Source: Methanobacterium sp. UBA410 (GTDB taxonomy: Archaea > Methanobacteriota > Methanobacteria > Methanobacteriales > Methanobacteriaceae). From it: a stretch of 61,858 bases of DNA. The notes beneath the pieces are model-generated. The model was not told the origin of the DNA, searched no databases, and saw nothing but the letters and a program-made list of their open reading frames with translations. This document shows positions 9,140 through 18,032 of this stretch, one piece after another (the stretch's first letter is position 1; each line of letters begins with the position of its first letter). The position numbers and the translations under genes were made by a program. The stretch is from assembly GCA_002498385.1 (NCBI GenBank), contig DAHH01000015.1:18039-79896 (forward strand), read 5' to 3'.

Positions 9140-9811
9140 ATGGTTTCAGCAATTGTAACGGCAGCAGGGAAAAACAGAAGAATGATAGAGGATCTCAAGG
9201 TCAGGAAAATGCCGCCAAAACACAAGCTCCTCATGGACCTTCATGGAAATCCAGTGATAATCCAAACCATCAAAAACGTGCTCAACTCTGGTGTGGATGA
9301 ATGTACAGTTGTTTTAGGCCATTTCAGCCGGGAAATATCAGAGGTTTTAGATGGTTTCCATGATGAGAGGATCAAGGTCATTGAAAATCCAAACATGAAT
9401 GTTGAGCTCTCCCAAACGCTTCTAAATGGAGTTAAAAATGTTAAAAAAGGCCTTTGCCTGTGTGTTGCAGCTGATCAACCAATTGTTACAACTGAAACAA
9501 TGAAAAAACTCATTGGGAAGGCTCTTACATACCCTGAACCCGATAACATTGTTTCAGTGCTGGCACGAGAAAAAACTGGCTACCTTGAAAGTGCCCAGGG
9601 CCTTGGAATGCCATTTGTGTGCCATTCAAAACTCCTTGAGAGGTACCTTCCAGGACGTGACGACAACCTGAACCCAATTTTAAGGGACATGATTGGGGAT
9701 GGAGTGGTTTTCTACGGTTTTCCTGCCAGTAACAAGCTGGAACTTGTGAACATCAACAGGTACGAGGATTACCTTAAGGTTTTGGAGAAGATAAAAAAAG
9801 TAAAAGATTAA
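9140..9811 (+). CDS. MobA/MocA-like nucleotidyltransferase
   Basis: The N-terminal VSAIVTAAGKNRRM segment is the nucleotide-binding loop of MobA-like NTP transferases, and PKHKLLMDLHGNPVI supplies the conserved lysine and aspartate. CVAADQP around residues 112-118 corresponds to the metal-binding aspartate region. The family transfers CMP, GMP or other nucleotides onto molybdopterin or sugar and lipid phosphates. With no cofactor genes nearby I cannot name the substrate. I chose the ATG at 9140 because a GTGATT site lies just before it; an upstream ATG at 9107 lacks a site and adds 11 residues outside the conserved fold. Confidence 0.75.
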   Translation: MVSAIVTAAGKNRRMIEDLKVRKMPPKHKLLMDLHGNPVIIQTIKNVLNSGVDECTVVLGHFSREISEVLDGFHDERIKVIENPNMNVELSQTLLNGVKNVKKGLCLCVAADQPIVTTETMKKLIGKALTYPEPDNIVSVLAREKTGYLESAQGLGMPFVCHSKLLERYLPGRDDNLNPILRDMIGDGVVFYGFPASNKLELVNINRYEDYLKVLEKIKKVKD

Positions 9812-9859
9812 AAAAAGGTAGAAGACAAGTAAAAAAAAAACCTTATTCTAACTTATATT

Positions 9860-9889
9860 CTATTTACAGAATTACTATTTACAGAATTA
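9860..9889. repeat. Exact 15-bp tandem duplication
   Basis: CTATTTACAGAATTA occurs twice head to tail. Confidence 0.93.
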
Positions 9890-9973
9890 AATAGGGATGA
9901 ACCAAAAAACAAGTTAACCCAGTTCATTTTAACTTCTAATTTCAGGAAATCCTTTAATTTTTAATTCAGAGAA

Positions 9974-10177
9974 CTATTTCTTCAAACTCTCTTCTAAATA
10001 TTCGAACCTTTCTTCAAATTCTTCCATGGCTGCCCCAAGTTTTCCAACAAGTTCCAGTGTGTCATATATCCAGTTAACAACCAGTTCCTGATCTGCTTCC
10101 ACTTCGTAGTCCCTTATTTTCCCGGCCAGATCCTTTACTTCTGCCAATATTTCGTATACCTTGGTTTCATTCGACAT
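9974..10177 (-). CDS. Small acidic helical protein, unknown function
   Basis: A 67-residue protein that is almost entirely charged and helical, ending in an E/K-rich coiled-coil-like stretch (EEFEERFEYLEESLKK). A GGTGA site lies six bases before the ATG, which supports it as a real gene. It has no signal peptide, membrane segment or cysteine. The neighbours on both sides are separated by more than 160 bases, so context gives no function. Confidence 0.7.
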   Translation of the reverse strand: MSNETKVYEILAEVKDLAGKIRDYEVEADQELVVNWIYDTLELVGKLGAAMEEFEERFEYLEESLKK

Positions 10178-10410
10178 AGATCTTCACCAGATAATATATT
10201 GTAGTTCATCCATATTACAATATTTCAAAGTTGAAATTTCAGTACATATTACTGGGCTTAAAAATAGGTAGATCCGAAAAGGGATGGAATATAGAGTTAA
10301 AAATAGATATGGATTTAAAAAATTGGATATATCATAGAAAAGGTAGAGAAAAAAGGTAGAGTTAAACTCAAAAAACAGAAATTAGTCCAATATTAAAAAA
10401 AATGGGAGGA

Positions 10411-11091
10411 TTAAAGTGATTCAAGTGCGTTTACAACGCATCCTATATTTTCACCTGTTAATCCAACAATAACTTCTTCATCCTTTATGTCAGCGTACTT
10501 ACGTGAACCGCTGCAGCCCAGGGTGATGTTGGCTGTTTTTCGTGTGTAGGGCCCTGCAACCGCATCTGCACAGATGGACTGGATTCCAGAGAAGTCTGCT
10601 TCCACCCGGCCACCAAGGGTGTAGATCAGTGCCTGGGAAAGTTGCATGGCCTGTTTCGGTTTTGCAATTATCACAATAACATCAGGGTCAAAGGGTGCCT
10701 TTTCAAGTGGTGCGTAAGCTATAGCCTTCATTATTGGTTCTATTTTTGGTATTGCATCAACTGTACGTTTTGCAGCCCCTAAACTGGAGAACCTTTTGAG
10801 TTTGTAGTAGGTTTCACCCGTTTTAACCATTTTTGGTGGTTCCATAAGTCCTATAGCTGAGGCTCCACCCTTACATTTTTCCTCTTCAACCGTTGCATAG
10901 AAGGTTGCACCTTGAGATGCCTTCTGAACCATTTCACAGTGCCTTAAACTTTCATCTATCTTTGAAATTCCCTCAGGAATGTCTTCTTCACGTAAAACTA
11001 GTTTAACCGCAACTGGAGATTTTTCCAGACCCAATTTAGCTTTTATTTTATTGGATATTTCTTCATATCCTGTTACATCACAACTACTCAT
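10411..11091 (-). CDS. DUF169 family protein
   Basis: The protein shows the DUF169 pattern: an N-terminal LGLEKSPVAVKLV strand, a central MVQKASQGATFYAT followed by EEKCKGGASAIGL, and a C-terminal AGPYTRKTANITLGCSGSRK. The family is common in methanogens, often as several paralogues, and has no established reaction; conserved cysteines suggest cofactor or metal binding. I placed the start at the ATG at 11091, five bases after GGTGA, three codons inside the longest frame. It is monocistronic. Nothing in the sequence indicates truncation. Confidence 0.85.
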   Translation of the reverse strand: MSSCDVTGYEEISNKIKAKLGLEKSPVAVKLVLREEDIPEGISKIDESLRHCEMVQKASQGATFYATVEEEKCKGGASAIGLMEPPKMVKTGETYYKLKRFSSLGAAKRTVDAIPKIEPIMKAIAYAPLEKAPFDPDVIVIIAKPKQAMQLSQALIYTLGGRVEADFSGIQSICADAVAGPYTRKTANITLGCSGSRKYADIKDEEVIVGLTGENIGCVVNALESL

Positions 11092-11532
11092 GATTCTCAC
11101 CTCTCCTACTGATCTATGACTACCAGAATATATTTTTTTAGTTTAACGACGTGAAGTTAAAAAGAACAATCAAATGTAAACTAGTTGAATGTGAAATGGG
11201 TAAAATCTTGAACTTAAGTGAAAGGTTTGAAAAAATATAAATTTTTATAAATTTTGAGATAAATGTTTAAAAACCATTGAAATCTTAAATAAAAAGCTTA
11301 AAATCCTAAATAAAAGATTTAAAAAATTAAATAAGAAATTAGAATCTTAAGTAAAGGGTTTTAAAAAAATTAAATAAAATTAGATAGAATCTAAAAGATT
11401 AAATAAAATCTAAAAGATTAAAAAGATTAAAGAGAAGATTAAAAAAGTTTTGATTAAAAAAAAAAGTTTTTTAAAGATACCTTTTTTTAAAGATATCTTC
11501 TTAATATCCTTTTTAAAAGCAGACGTTTTAAC
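11092..11532. other. Long AT-rich intergenic region of degenerate repeats
   Basis: About 440 bases of A-rich sequence, much of it variations on TTAAATAAAA and TCTAAAAGATTAAA. Near 11385-11425 a 19-base unit built on AAATAAAATCTAAAAGATT is repeated. No gene recognised. Confidence 0.55.
11450..11500 (-). terminator. U-rich terminator of the GGGP synthase gene
   Basis: Read on the minus strand the 3' region contains AAGATATCTTTAAAAAAAGG, then a run of ten T and further T tracts. This is the expected archaeal terminator shortly after the gene's stop codon. Confidence 0.5.
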
Positions 11533-12270
11533 TTAGACGGATCTGATGGCTTTAACTATCTCAGATATCTTATCCTTGATGTTGGTGCTGTTTTCAACCA
11601 CTGTTCCAGTCACTATTATGTCTGCACCGGCTTTTGCTACTTCCGCTGCATCCTCACCGCTGCGAATTCCGCCACCAACTATGAGGGTGATGTTTGAATA
11701 TTTTTTGACCTTGGATATCATTTCACTGGGAATGTGTGCTCCAGCACCGGATCCAGCTTCAAGGTAAAGTAATTTCATTCCCATAAAATCTGCTGATATC
11801 GCATAAGCGGCTGCAATGTCTGGTTTGGCACGCGGGATAAGTTTTGCATCTCCAACCCATCCAACTGTTCCCCCAGGTTCAACAACAAGGTATCCCATGG
11901 AAAGTGCTTCTATGCCCATTTTTTTTATGTTGGGTGCTGCAAGTGCCTGTGCACCAGTTATCCAGTATGGGTTGGTTGAGTTTAGAAGACTCATGAAAAA
12001 TATTGCATCTGCGTACTTGCTAACACCACTGATGTTGCCGGGAAATAAGATTACAGGCACGTCAATCTTTTCTTTGATGGCTTTGGCAGTTGCATCAGTT
12101 GCAGTTGAGTCTGTTGTTGATCCTCCAAGCATGATACCATCAGTTCCACCAGAAACGGCTTCTTTTACTATTTCTACCGCCTTTTCAGGGTTTTGTTCCT
12201 CTGGATCCAGTAGTGTGAGGTGTAACCTGTGATCCTTCAACGATTCTTTAAGGTAAGCTTCAACATTCAT
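11533..12270 (-). CDS. Geranylgeranylglyceryl phosphate synthase
   Basis: This TIM-barrel enzyme joins geranylgeranyl diphosphate to sn-glycerol-1-phosphate, making the first ether bond of archaeal membrane lipids. The 245-residue protein shows the family's HLTLLDPEEQNPEKA start, a TDGIMLGGSTTDS metal/diphosphate region, ILFPGNISGVS, the long MGMKLLYLEAGSGAGAHI segment, and the phosphate-binding VGGGIRSGEDA and GADIIVTGTVVENS loops. It is full length. The ATG is preceded by GGTGGTTAG. It stands alone, with terminators downstream and a repeat-rich gap upstream. Confidence 0.95.
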   Translation of the reverse strand: MNVEAYLKESLKDHRLHLTLLDPEEQNPEKAVEIVKEAVSGGTDGIMLGGSTTDSTATDATAKAIKEKIDVPVILFPGNISGVSKYADAIFFMSLLNSTNPYWITGAQALAAPNIKKMGIEALSMGYLVVEPGGTVGWVGDAKLIPRAKPDIAAAYAISADFMGMKLLYLEAGSGAGAHIPSEMISKVKKYSNITLIVGGGIRSGEDAAEVAKAGADIIVTGTVVENSTNIKDKISEIVKAIRSV

Positions 12271-12683
12271 CTAACCACCATGATAGTAATTATAAGTTAA
12301 TCTGATTGTACATTTAAGAGTCTAACATTAAGAGGTCTAAGATTTTAAAAGTTTAACATCCCTCTAAGAGTCTAACATCCAATTTAAGAGTTTAATATCG
12401 AATTTAAGAGTCTAAGATTAAGAAATTTAAATCACTGTAACTATACTAAACCATTCTACCCCATTAAATCTTCCTTAAGTCTGTCATTTCTATGTTTTTA
12501 TTGTTAACTGTAGTTAGACCTGAACTATTTCCTGAATCAAATGTGTACTAAAAAATAATAGTGTTAAAAATGCAATGGCCTTAAATGCTCCATTGCAATA
12601 AAGAAAATTTAGAAACTTTTAGTTTAACTGAAGTGGGGCTTATACCCCAGTTAAATACCCCCAGTTAAACTTAAACAGTTAGC
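12271..12683. other. Intergenic region with degenerate 20-22-bp repeats
   Basis: About 413 bases. Between about 12311 and 12432 the motif TTTAAGAGTCTAACAT recurs in five to six imperfect copies (for example AATTTAAGAGTTTAATATCG and AATTTAAGAGTCTAAGATT). The remainder is AT-rich without a recognised gene. Confidence 0.6.
12311..12432. repeat. Degenerate tandem repeat, about six copies
   Basis: Imperfect 17-22-base units with the core AAGAGTCTAACAT. Copies differ in spacing and by a few bases, so the array looks older than the exact duplications elsewhere in the window. Confidence 0.75.
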
Positions 12684-12830
12684 TTAACCTCTTGGTTCCT
12701 TTGCTTTAACCCTGAGACCTTTGTAACCGCATTTTCTGCATGTTTTTGCGGTTGGGGGGTTTCTTGCATTACATTTAAGGCAAATCTTGATGTTGAACAT
12801 TCTGTTTTCTGCTTCTTCAAATTTAGCCAT
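12684..12830 (-). CDS. rpl40e: Ribosomal protein L40e
   Basis: A 48-residue basic zinc-ribbon protein that begins MAKFEEAENRMFNIKICLKC and ends KGLRVKAKEPRG. Its C-x2-C (CLKC) and C-x2-C (CRKC) pairs bind zinc as in archaeal and eukaryotic L40e of the large ribosomal subunit. It lies two bases after the tsr3 stop on the same strand, so the two genes are probably co-transcribed and translationally coupled. It is easily missed because of its length, but size, motif spacing and context agree. Confidence 0.95.
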   Translation of the reverse strand: MAKFEEAENRMFNIKICLKCNARNPPTAKTCRKCGYKGLRVKAKEPRG

Positions 12831-12832
12831 GT

Positions 12833-13342
12833 TTAGCCTCCTATAAATTCATTTTGAATATTAACAACTTCCATACTTGTTTTAGCATGGGAATATGCTT
12901 CTAAAAGCTCATGGTTGAGCTCTAGAAAATGAGGTCCCCATTTGAACTGGGACATAATCTCAACAGCATTATTTTTAAGTCCAACTATATAAAAGGTTGC
13001 TGCAATAGCCTCTGCAGTGGAGAGTTTACACGGTTTTCCGTAGTTGGTTGGATTGGCTGCAACAAGGAATGGAAGCAATCTATGATTCTTGTTTCCCTTG
13101 AACATTGTAGAAGATTTCTTTATCCTCTCCCAGGAACAGTCCAATGCCGCAATACCTTTTTTTTCAACTATATCCTTATCTTCAGGCGATACTGCCTTTT
13201 TGGAGAAGGGGTTGAGTACCAGTGCATCGCGGGGCAGCATGTTCAGCCGGTTCACCAGTTTGACCTTGCGGCTTTTACCCAGTTTTGTGGCTGTGCATTT
13301 TCTGCGGTCACATTCTCCTGCATCGTACACTACAACTTTCAT
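12833..13342 (-). CDS. tsr3: Tsr3-like rRNA aminocarboxypropyltransferase (DUF367)
   Basis: Tsr3 transfers the aminocarboxypropyl group of SAM onto a uridine derivative of small-subunit rRNA. The protein has the family's HLRKC-equivalent opening (VVYDAGECDRRKCTATKLGK), the ALDCSWERI segment, RLLPFLVAANPTNYGKPCKLS, and STAEAIAATFYIVG with the expected hydrophobic helices. Length (about 170 residues) is normal for archaea. I took the ATG at 13342; a TTG three codons upstream is possible. It precedes rpl40e by two bases, which links ribosome modification with ribosomal protein synthesis. Confidence 0.9.
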   Translation of the reverse strand: MKVVVYDAGECDRRKCTATKLGKSRKVKLVNRLNMLPRDALVLNPFSKKAVSPEDKDIVEKKGIAALDCSWERIKKSSTMFKGNKNHRLLPFLVAANPTNYGKPCKLSTAEAIAATFYIVGLKNNAVEIMSQFKWGPHFLELNHELLEAYSHAKTSMEVVNIQNEFIGG

Positions 13343-13873
13343 TTCAATCAATTATTGGACTTCAATTCAACTAAGAAACATCTGAACAAATTTTCTTCCG
13401 TTAAAATTTTATATTTTGTATCCTTTCTACTTAAACCAGAAATTAATATAAATTGGAATTAACAGATTTTTTCCATTAATTAATTCTTCATTAATAATTC
13501 ATTCATTAATAATTAATAATTTAATTTCCTTTTAACATGCATTATAATTTCTTAAGATGTACACTTTCTAACCTATATAATACCCTTTAAAACCTGGAGT
13601 TACCTAGATCAATCCAGTTTAACTCATGTTAAAAATATTTGAGCCACAGCTAAAGTTTAAGCAGTTCAAGTTACAGGTTCTTTATAAAAAGTGGTTCTTT
13701 ATAAGTTGGTTAAAGTAGATTTTTATATTTTTAGATGAACTGACTATTAAATTTAACCACTGGATAAAAGATGTGCATTTGAATCAATGAAAAATTAAAA
13801 AAAGCTTTTTTCCAGTTTTTAAGTTCTGCACATCATGAATTTACACTTATTCTCAAGTAACCCCAAACAAAAC
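13343..13873. other. Intergenic region
   Basis: About 530 AT-rich bases between two minus-strand genes. It holds repeated ATTAATAATTCATTC-type sequence near 13470-13525, a short duplication of GGTTCTTTATAA near 13676-13703, and the terminator of the chelatase gene. No gene recognised. Confidence 0.5.
13798..13811 (-). terminator. Palindromic A/T terminator after the chelatase-like gene
   Basis: A perfect AAAAAAGCTTTTTT palindrome about 60 bases beyond the stop codon gives a T run on the transcribed strand. Confidence 0.55.
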
Positions 13874-15967
13874 CTAAAGATCCTCCCTTTCATGGTCCAG
13901 TATCTTTGAAACTGCAGTTTCAGGATTTTTAAGCTCCTCAAGATCGTAGTAACGGCCGCCTGATGCCAATGCAAGTTCCAGGTTGAGGTTGCGGCCGTGT
14001 TTAACCGCCCTCTCAAAGTTCACAATTATGGTGTGTATCTCCTTGTTCTTAAGATCCCTTGCTATTTTAAGGGCATCCTTAATGGGCCCCTCTTCTATTG
14101 AAACGTTTGGCATGCCGTCTGTAAGTACCAACATCATGGGCACGTATTCACCCCGGATCTTCTCCCTTTTGAGGATCTCAAAACCCTTTTTAAGACCTGA
14201 AGCCAGGGGCGTGGTACCCCCAACAGTTATACTGTCAACCTGCTCCTTGAAAGAGGCTGCCCTGCGTGTTGTTGGAATTATAACCTCCGCATCCCGGCCT
14301 TTAAAGCCCACAACACTTATCTTATCGTTGTGACGTTTAGCATCCTTTATCACACTTTCCAGCATGCCTTTAACCCTGTTTGCTTTTCCCTGTGTAAACA
14401 TCGAGCCACTTATATCAACAACAAGAGCTATTGATGCCTTTGCACCATGTTTTCTAACTTTATGGCGCAGATCCTGGCTTTCAACCTTTATACTGCCTTC
14501 AGATCTTATGGCAGCAGCCCTTAACGTTGCATCTATTGCAACATCACCAGAACCCCTTGGAAGTTTGCTCTTTACGTATTTACCCTTCTGGGTCTGTGAG
14601 TCAATTCTTCTTCCATAAAGCCTTTTTTTCTCTTTTCCCTTCATTTTGAGGAGTTTTTTCACATCAACCACAACTTCTTCAGCTTCAACAGGATTTTCAT
14701 TTTTTACCATTTTAAGCTTTATTTTCTGATTGTTTTCAGAATCTTTGGTTTCAGAACGGGTATCCCCCATTAGATCTCTGTTTGCATCACCTTTTTCTGG
14801 AAGGTTTTCCTGTTCTTCCCCATGGTTCCCTGATTCCTCACTGGGCTGTGCCCTGGATTCCTCTGAGGATCCTCCACCCTTCTCAGTTTTACTCTTATCC
14901 TGTCTGTTTTCCTGATTAGTTTTATCCTCATTTTTATCTGTATTATCGTCTTTTTTATCTTTTGAAACACTTGATACTGCTTTTTGAACTTCTCTTTTAA
15001 TTTTATCACTTTTAGGTGATCTCTGGAATCTTTCACCAAGGACAAGCTCTGCTGCTTCTTCAACATGTTCAGTGTTAACATCTTCGGTTTTAGTGTATGC
15101 TGCAATGGTTTTAGCTGTTTTAAGTATTGCAATGTCCGCTCTGTGACCATCAACACCCATGTCCATGCAGATGTAGGCTATGACCTTCATGAGGTTCCTT
15201 GAAATCCTCACATTTTTGAGGGTCTTCCTTGCCTGTATGATGTTTTCGAGGATTTCATCCTGTTTTTCCTTGAATTTGTCCCTGAATGCCTTGGGATCCC
15301 TTTCAAATTCTTCACGCCTTTCCATTATTCTAACGCGATCTTCCAGATCCATAATACTGTGAACTGCAATGTGGATGCCTATCCTGTCTGAAAGCTGGGG
15401 TCTGAGCTCTCCTTCTGCAGGGTTCATTGTTCCAACCAGTATGAAGTTTGATGGGTGAGACACGGATATTCCCTCCCTTTCAACCACGTTCATGCCGTAG
15501 GCTGCAGCGTCCAAGAGCACGTCAACCAGGTTGTCATCCAGAAGGTTTATCTCGTCAACGTAGAGTATGTTCCTGTTTGCATCAGCCAGAATACCGGGTT
15601 CCAGTGCCTTTGACCCTTCTTTCAGTGCTTTTTCTATGTTTATTGATCCAACAACCCTGTCCTCTGTTGCTCCAAGTGGGAGTTCAACCACCCGCATGCT
15701 TTTCTCTTCAACCTCAAAGTCTCCTGATCTGCAGGAGTCACAGAGTGAATCTGGGTCTTCCGGGTCACAGTTAAATGAACAGCCCTTCACCACCTTAAGT
15801 GGGGGCAGAAGATCTGCAAGGGCACGTACAGCTGTTGTTTTACCAGTTCCCTTGTCCCCCTTTATAAGAACTCCACCAATACCTGGATTTACTGCATTGA
15901 GTATCAGGGCTTTTTTAACATTTTCCTGACCAACAATTGCTGAAAATGGAAAAATAAGATTTTTCAA
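13874..15967 (-). CDS. Fused Mg-chelatase I/D-type AAA+ ATPase with VWA domain
   Basis: The N-terminal 340 residues form an AAA+ ATPase close to ChlI/BchI: Walker A GDKGTGKTT near residue 40, VELPLGATEDRVVGS, and Walker B ILYVDEINLLDD. A Lys/Glu/Asp/Ser-rich low-complexity linker of about 120 residues follows. The C-terminal third is a von Willebrand A domain with the MIDAS motif DISGSM near residue 517 and the downstream TPL and TDGMP motifs, as in ChlD/BchD. Such I-D fusions energise metal insertion into tetrapyrroles with a large chelatase subunit, which in methanogens may be CobN-like; that partner is not in this window. I prefer the TTG at 15967, five bases after GGTGA. Confidence 0.88.
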   Translation of the reverse strand: MKNLIFPFSAIVGQENVKKALILNAVNPGIGGVLIKGDKGTGKTTAVRALADLLPPLKVVKGCSFNCDPEDPDSLCDSCRSGDFEVEEKSMRVVELPLGATEDRVVGSINIEKALKEGSKALEPGILADANRNILYVDEINLLDDNLVDVLLDAAAYGMNVVEREGISVSHPSNFILVGTMNPAEGELRPQLSDRIGIHIAVHSIMDLEDRVRIMERREEFERDPKAFRDKFKEKQDEILENIIQARKTLKNVRISRNLMKVIAYICMDMGVDGHRADIAILKTAKTIAAYTKTEDVNTEHVEEAAELVLGERFQRSPKSDKIKREVQKAVSSVSKDKKDDNTDKNEDKTNQENRQDKSKTEKGGGSSEESRAQPSEESGNHGEEQENLPEKGDANRDLMGDTRSETKDSENNQKIKLKMVKNENPVEAEEVVVDVKKLLKMKGKEKKRLYGRRIDSQTQKGKYVKSKLPRGSGDVAIDATLRAAAIRSEGSIKVESQDLRHKVRKHGAKASIALVVDISGSMFTQGKANRVKGMLESVIKDAKRHNDKISVVGFKGRDAEVIIPTTRRAASFKEQVDSITVGGTTPLASGLKKGFEILKREKIRGEYVPMMLVLTDGMPNVSIEEGPIKDALKIARDLKNKEIHTIIVNFERAVKHGRNLNLELALASGGRYYDLEELKNPETAVSKILDHEREDL

Positions 15968-16291
15968 TGGTCTCACCAGTGACAAAGATTTTTAAATCCC
16001 AATTTTTTAATTTCTAATCGATTTTAAAACATCCAAATGAAGATGTTTAATCCTTATTCAATTTTTAATTGTAAATTGGGTATTAATTGTAAATTGAGTA
16101 TTCAACTACAACCCCAATATTTAATAAAAATATGGAAATTACTTGGTTAAATAGATTTGTTTCAGGAAGAATAGATTTGTTTCAGGAAGACTTTTAAAGA
16201 AGCTTTAAAAACTGTTCTTATTTTTTTGCTTTAAAATGAAACACAAAAAGGATAAGTAGGTTCATAAAAATAATAAATTCAGGTGATAGTA
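15968..16291. other. Intergenic region between divergent genes
   Basis: About 324 AT-rich bases containing an exact 20-bp tandem duplication (16151-16190) and an AGGTGAT ribosome site at 16281-16287 for the following gene. No other gene recognised. Confidence 0.5.
16151..16190. repeat. Exact 20-bp tandem duplication
   Basis: ATAGATTTGTTTCAGGAAGA occurs twice in a row without mismatch. Confidence 0.95.
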
Positions 16292-16447
16292 ATGTGCACA
16301 GTTGGAGGTCCAATGGCTGACATTAAAATGAAAAAACTGAAAACAAAACGGTACAAATGTCTTGATTGTGGAAACGTGTTTAAAGGGATTGGAAAAAGAG
16401 TAGTATGTCCCTCATGTCAGTCAGAAAATGTAGAAGAATCAAATTAA
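16292..16447 (+). CDS. Small zinc-ribbon protein
   Basis: A 51-residue protein with two C-x2-C pairs, YKCLDCGN and VVCPSCQS, that should bind one zinc ion. The basic KMKKLKTKR segment before the ribbon could contact nucleic acid. A perfect AGGTGAT site sits four bases before the ATG, so this is a genuine gene despite its size. Its 3' end overlaps the next gene by 43 bases in another frame, which points to coupled translation. Function is unknown. Confidence 0.8.
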   Translation: MCTVGGPMADIKMKKLKTKRYKCLDCGNVFKGIGKRVVCPSCQSENVEESN

Positions 16448-16893
16448 GTCCTGAAGAGATCCTGTTTTTACCTGGAAGCTCTGGGGAGCTGGGGGTGGTG
16501 AAGCCGGGTCGGGATATGCAGATATTCATAGGAACCCCCGAAAAGGAAGAGATCGTGCTCTTTCTCAGCTCAGATGATTTAATAGCTGTTTCTGCATTTG
16601 AAACCGGTCAAAAGGCGGAAAAAGGGATCATGTCCATGATCTATCTTTTGAAAGAGTTTGGTTCGCCCATAGTTGTTCTTCCAAGGGATCATCCCACCTC
16701 AAAAAGATTGCCCCTTGTTGTTTCCTGTGGAGAATATGTGCGCCTTGACTGTGGAATACAGGCAGGCACACATCCTGAACAGGACATTCTCTGCGCCTGT
16801 GAAGATCTTTCAGGACTGGAGTTACGTGGTGTTGAAGGGGCTGTTGAAGTTTCAGGAGATCTGAAAGAATTTAAGGTGGAAAAAATCGATTGA
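16405..16893 (+). CDS. Conserved-looking protein of unknown function
   Basis: About 160 residues, cytoplasmic in character, with alternating hydrophobic strands and glycines (IVVLPRDHPTSKRLPLVVS, then GIQAGTHPEQDILCACEDLSG). I do not recognise the family. The usable starts, ATG at 16405 or 16414, both lie inside the preceding zinc-ribbon gene. Later starts would lose the first strand, so the overlap appears real. The arrangement suggests the two proteins are made together. Confidence 0.65.
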   Translation: MSLMSVRKCRRIKLSPEEILFLPGSSGELGVVKPGRDMQIFIGTPEKEEIVLFLSSDDLIAVSAFETGQKAEKGIMSMIYLLKEFGSPIVVLPRDHPTSKRLPLVVSCGEYVRLDCGIQAGTHPEQDILCACEDLSGLELRGVEGAVEVSGDLKEFKVEKID

Positions 16894-17022
16894 AAGGTAT
16901 CCATTTCCTGAAATGGATCTACTTTCATGTTTTTCCATGTTCTTTGATGCTTTTTGGTACTCATTCTTGAAGATCAGTTCACAACCAACAACTTATATAA
17001 TAGGAAAACCGATAATGGTAAC

Positions 17023-17721
17023 ATGGCACTTTATGAATTTTATCAGATATTCGGGCAGTTAGTGGTCATAGCAGGAATTATACTGCTTATTTTGTTCTCT
17101 ATAACCATTTTACTCGGGAAAATCTTAATCAAAGAGGACAAACTCATTTTTCCCAGGTTGCTCATCTTCAACATAGATCTGTTCTACGGCTTTTTAAAGA
17201 AGTTCGCTGAAAAAATGGGAATCAACGGAAGGATAATTGATGAAATCAGTGTTGAAGTAAGAAACAAGGTGAATGAAAAAAGTTTTAAAAATATAAAAGC
17301 TCAGGACAAGATCATAGTCCTTCCGCACTGTTTGAGACATGCAGACTGCGAGGCCAAACTTGGAACATCGGGAATTGTGTGCAAAAACTGCAACCGCTGT
17401 GTTATCGGCGTATTAAAAAGTAAAGCAGAAGGATTGGGCTACAAAGTTTTCATAATTCCGGGATCAACCTTTCTAAAGAAGATAGTTGAAAAAAATAAGT
17501 TTAAAGGGGTTTTGGGGGTTGCATGTTATCAGGACCTGAACCTGTCCATGATGAAGCTTTCGAAGTTTTCCTGTCAGGGAGTTCCATTACTGAGGGATGG
17601 ATGTGTCAACACCAAAGTTGATACAAAGGCTGTTCTTGAAAAAATAGGTTTCAAATTCAAAAAACCCTGTGACTCATGTAAAAGCCATTGCGTGGATTTT
17701 GATCCTCGAAAATCTCTCTAA
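17023..17721 (+). CDS. DUF116 membrane-anchored cysteine-rich protein
   Basis: The first 50 residues contain a strong membrane segment (VVIAGIILLILFSITILLG). The rest carries the DUF116 pattern: LPHCLRHADCEAKL, then CKNCNRCVIG, a GVACYQDL segment, and a final CDSCKSHCVDFDP. These conserved cysteines suggest iron-sulfur or metal binding on the cytoplasmic face; the family has no established reaction. I chose the ATG at 17023, preceded by a GGTAAC site. A start 23 codons earlier would add a polar segment unlike the family. The gene ends 311 bases before a block of decayed genes. Confidence 0.85.
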   Translation: MALYEFYQIFGQLVVIAGIILLILFSITILLGKILIKEDKLIFPRLLIFNIDLFYGFLKKFAEKMGINGRIIDEISVEVRNKVNEKSFKNIKAQDKIIVLPHCLRHADCEAKLGTSGIVCKNCNRCVIGVLKSKAEGLGYKVFIIPGSTFLKKIVEKNKFKGVLGVACYQDLNLSMMKLSKFSCQGVPLLRDGCVNTKVDTKAVLEKIGFKFKKPCDSCKSHCVDFDPRKSL

Positions 17722-18032
17722 CTGGTAAAACATGTGTAAAATAAAAATAAAAATAAAAATTCAAGAAGAACCTTTTTTAAAACTAAGAAATAATTTTTAA
17801 ATAAGAAATAACGTTTTAAAACTGCAAAAAGGTTCCATGAAAACTTTTTTTTAAAACTTTTAAATTAAAGCCTTCAAAAAGAAGAATCTCCAAAAAAGGT
17901 AAAAAATGGGTTTTATCTGTTTAAACCTTATAAATCCTGATCCAGGTATCTACCTTTTTTGATCTAGGTGTCTATCATATTTCCACTTTTGATATTTAAA
18001 TATAGACAAGCTACCAGCATGATTGAAGGTCT
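17722..18032. other. Intergenic region
   Basis: About 311 A-rich bases between convergent units. Repeated AAAATAAAAAT runs and a T tract near 17845-17855 may end the DUF116 transcript. The near-duplicate TATCTACCTTTTTTGATC / GTGTCTATCATATTTCCAC suggests another degraded local repeat. No gene recognised. Confidence 0.45.

Noticed and set aside
12311..12432. CRISPR array
   Set aside because: Units are imperfect, adjacent and without unique spacers of constant length. No cas genes are in the window.
13819..14016. Open frames inside the chelatase-like gene on both strands
   Set aside because: They lie fully or largely within a long gene with clear AAA+ and VWA motifs and have no family pattern of their own.
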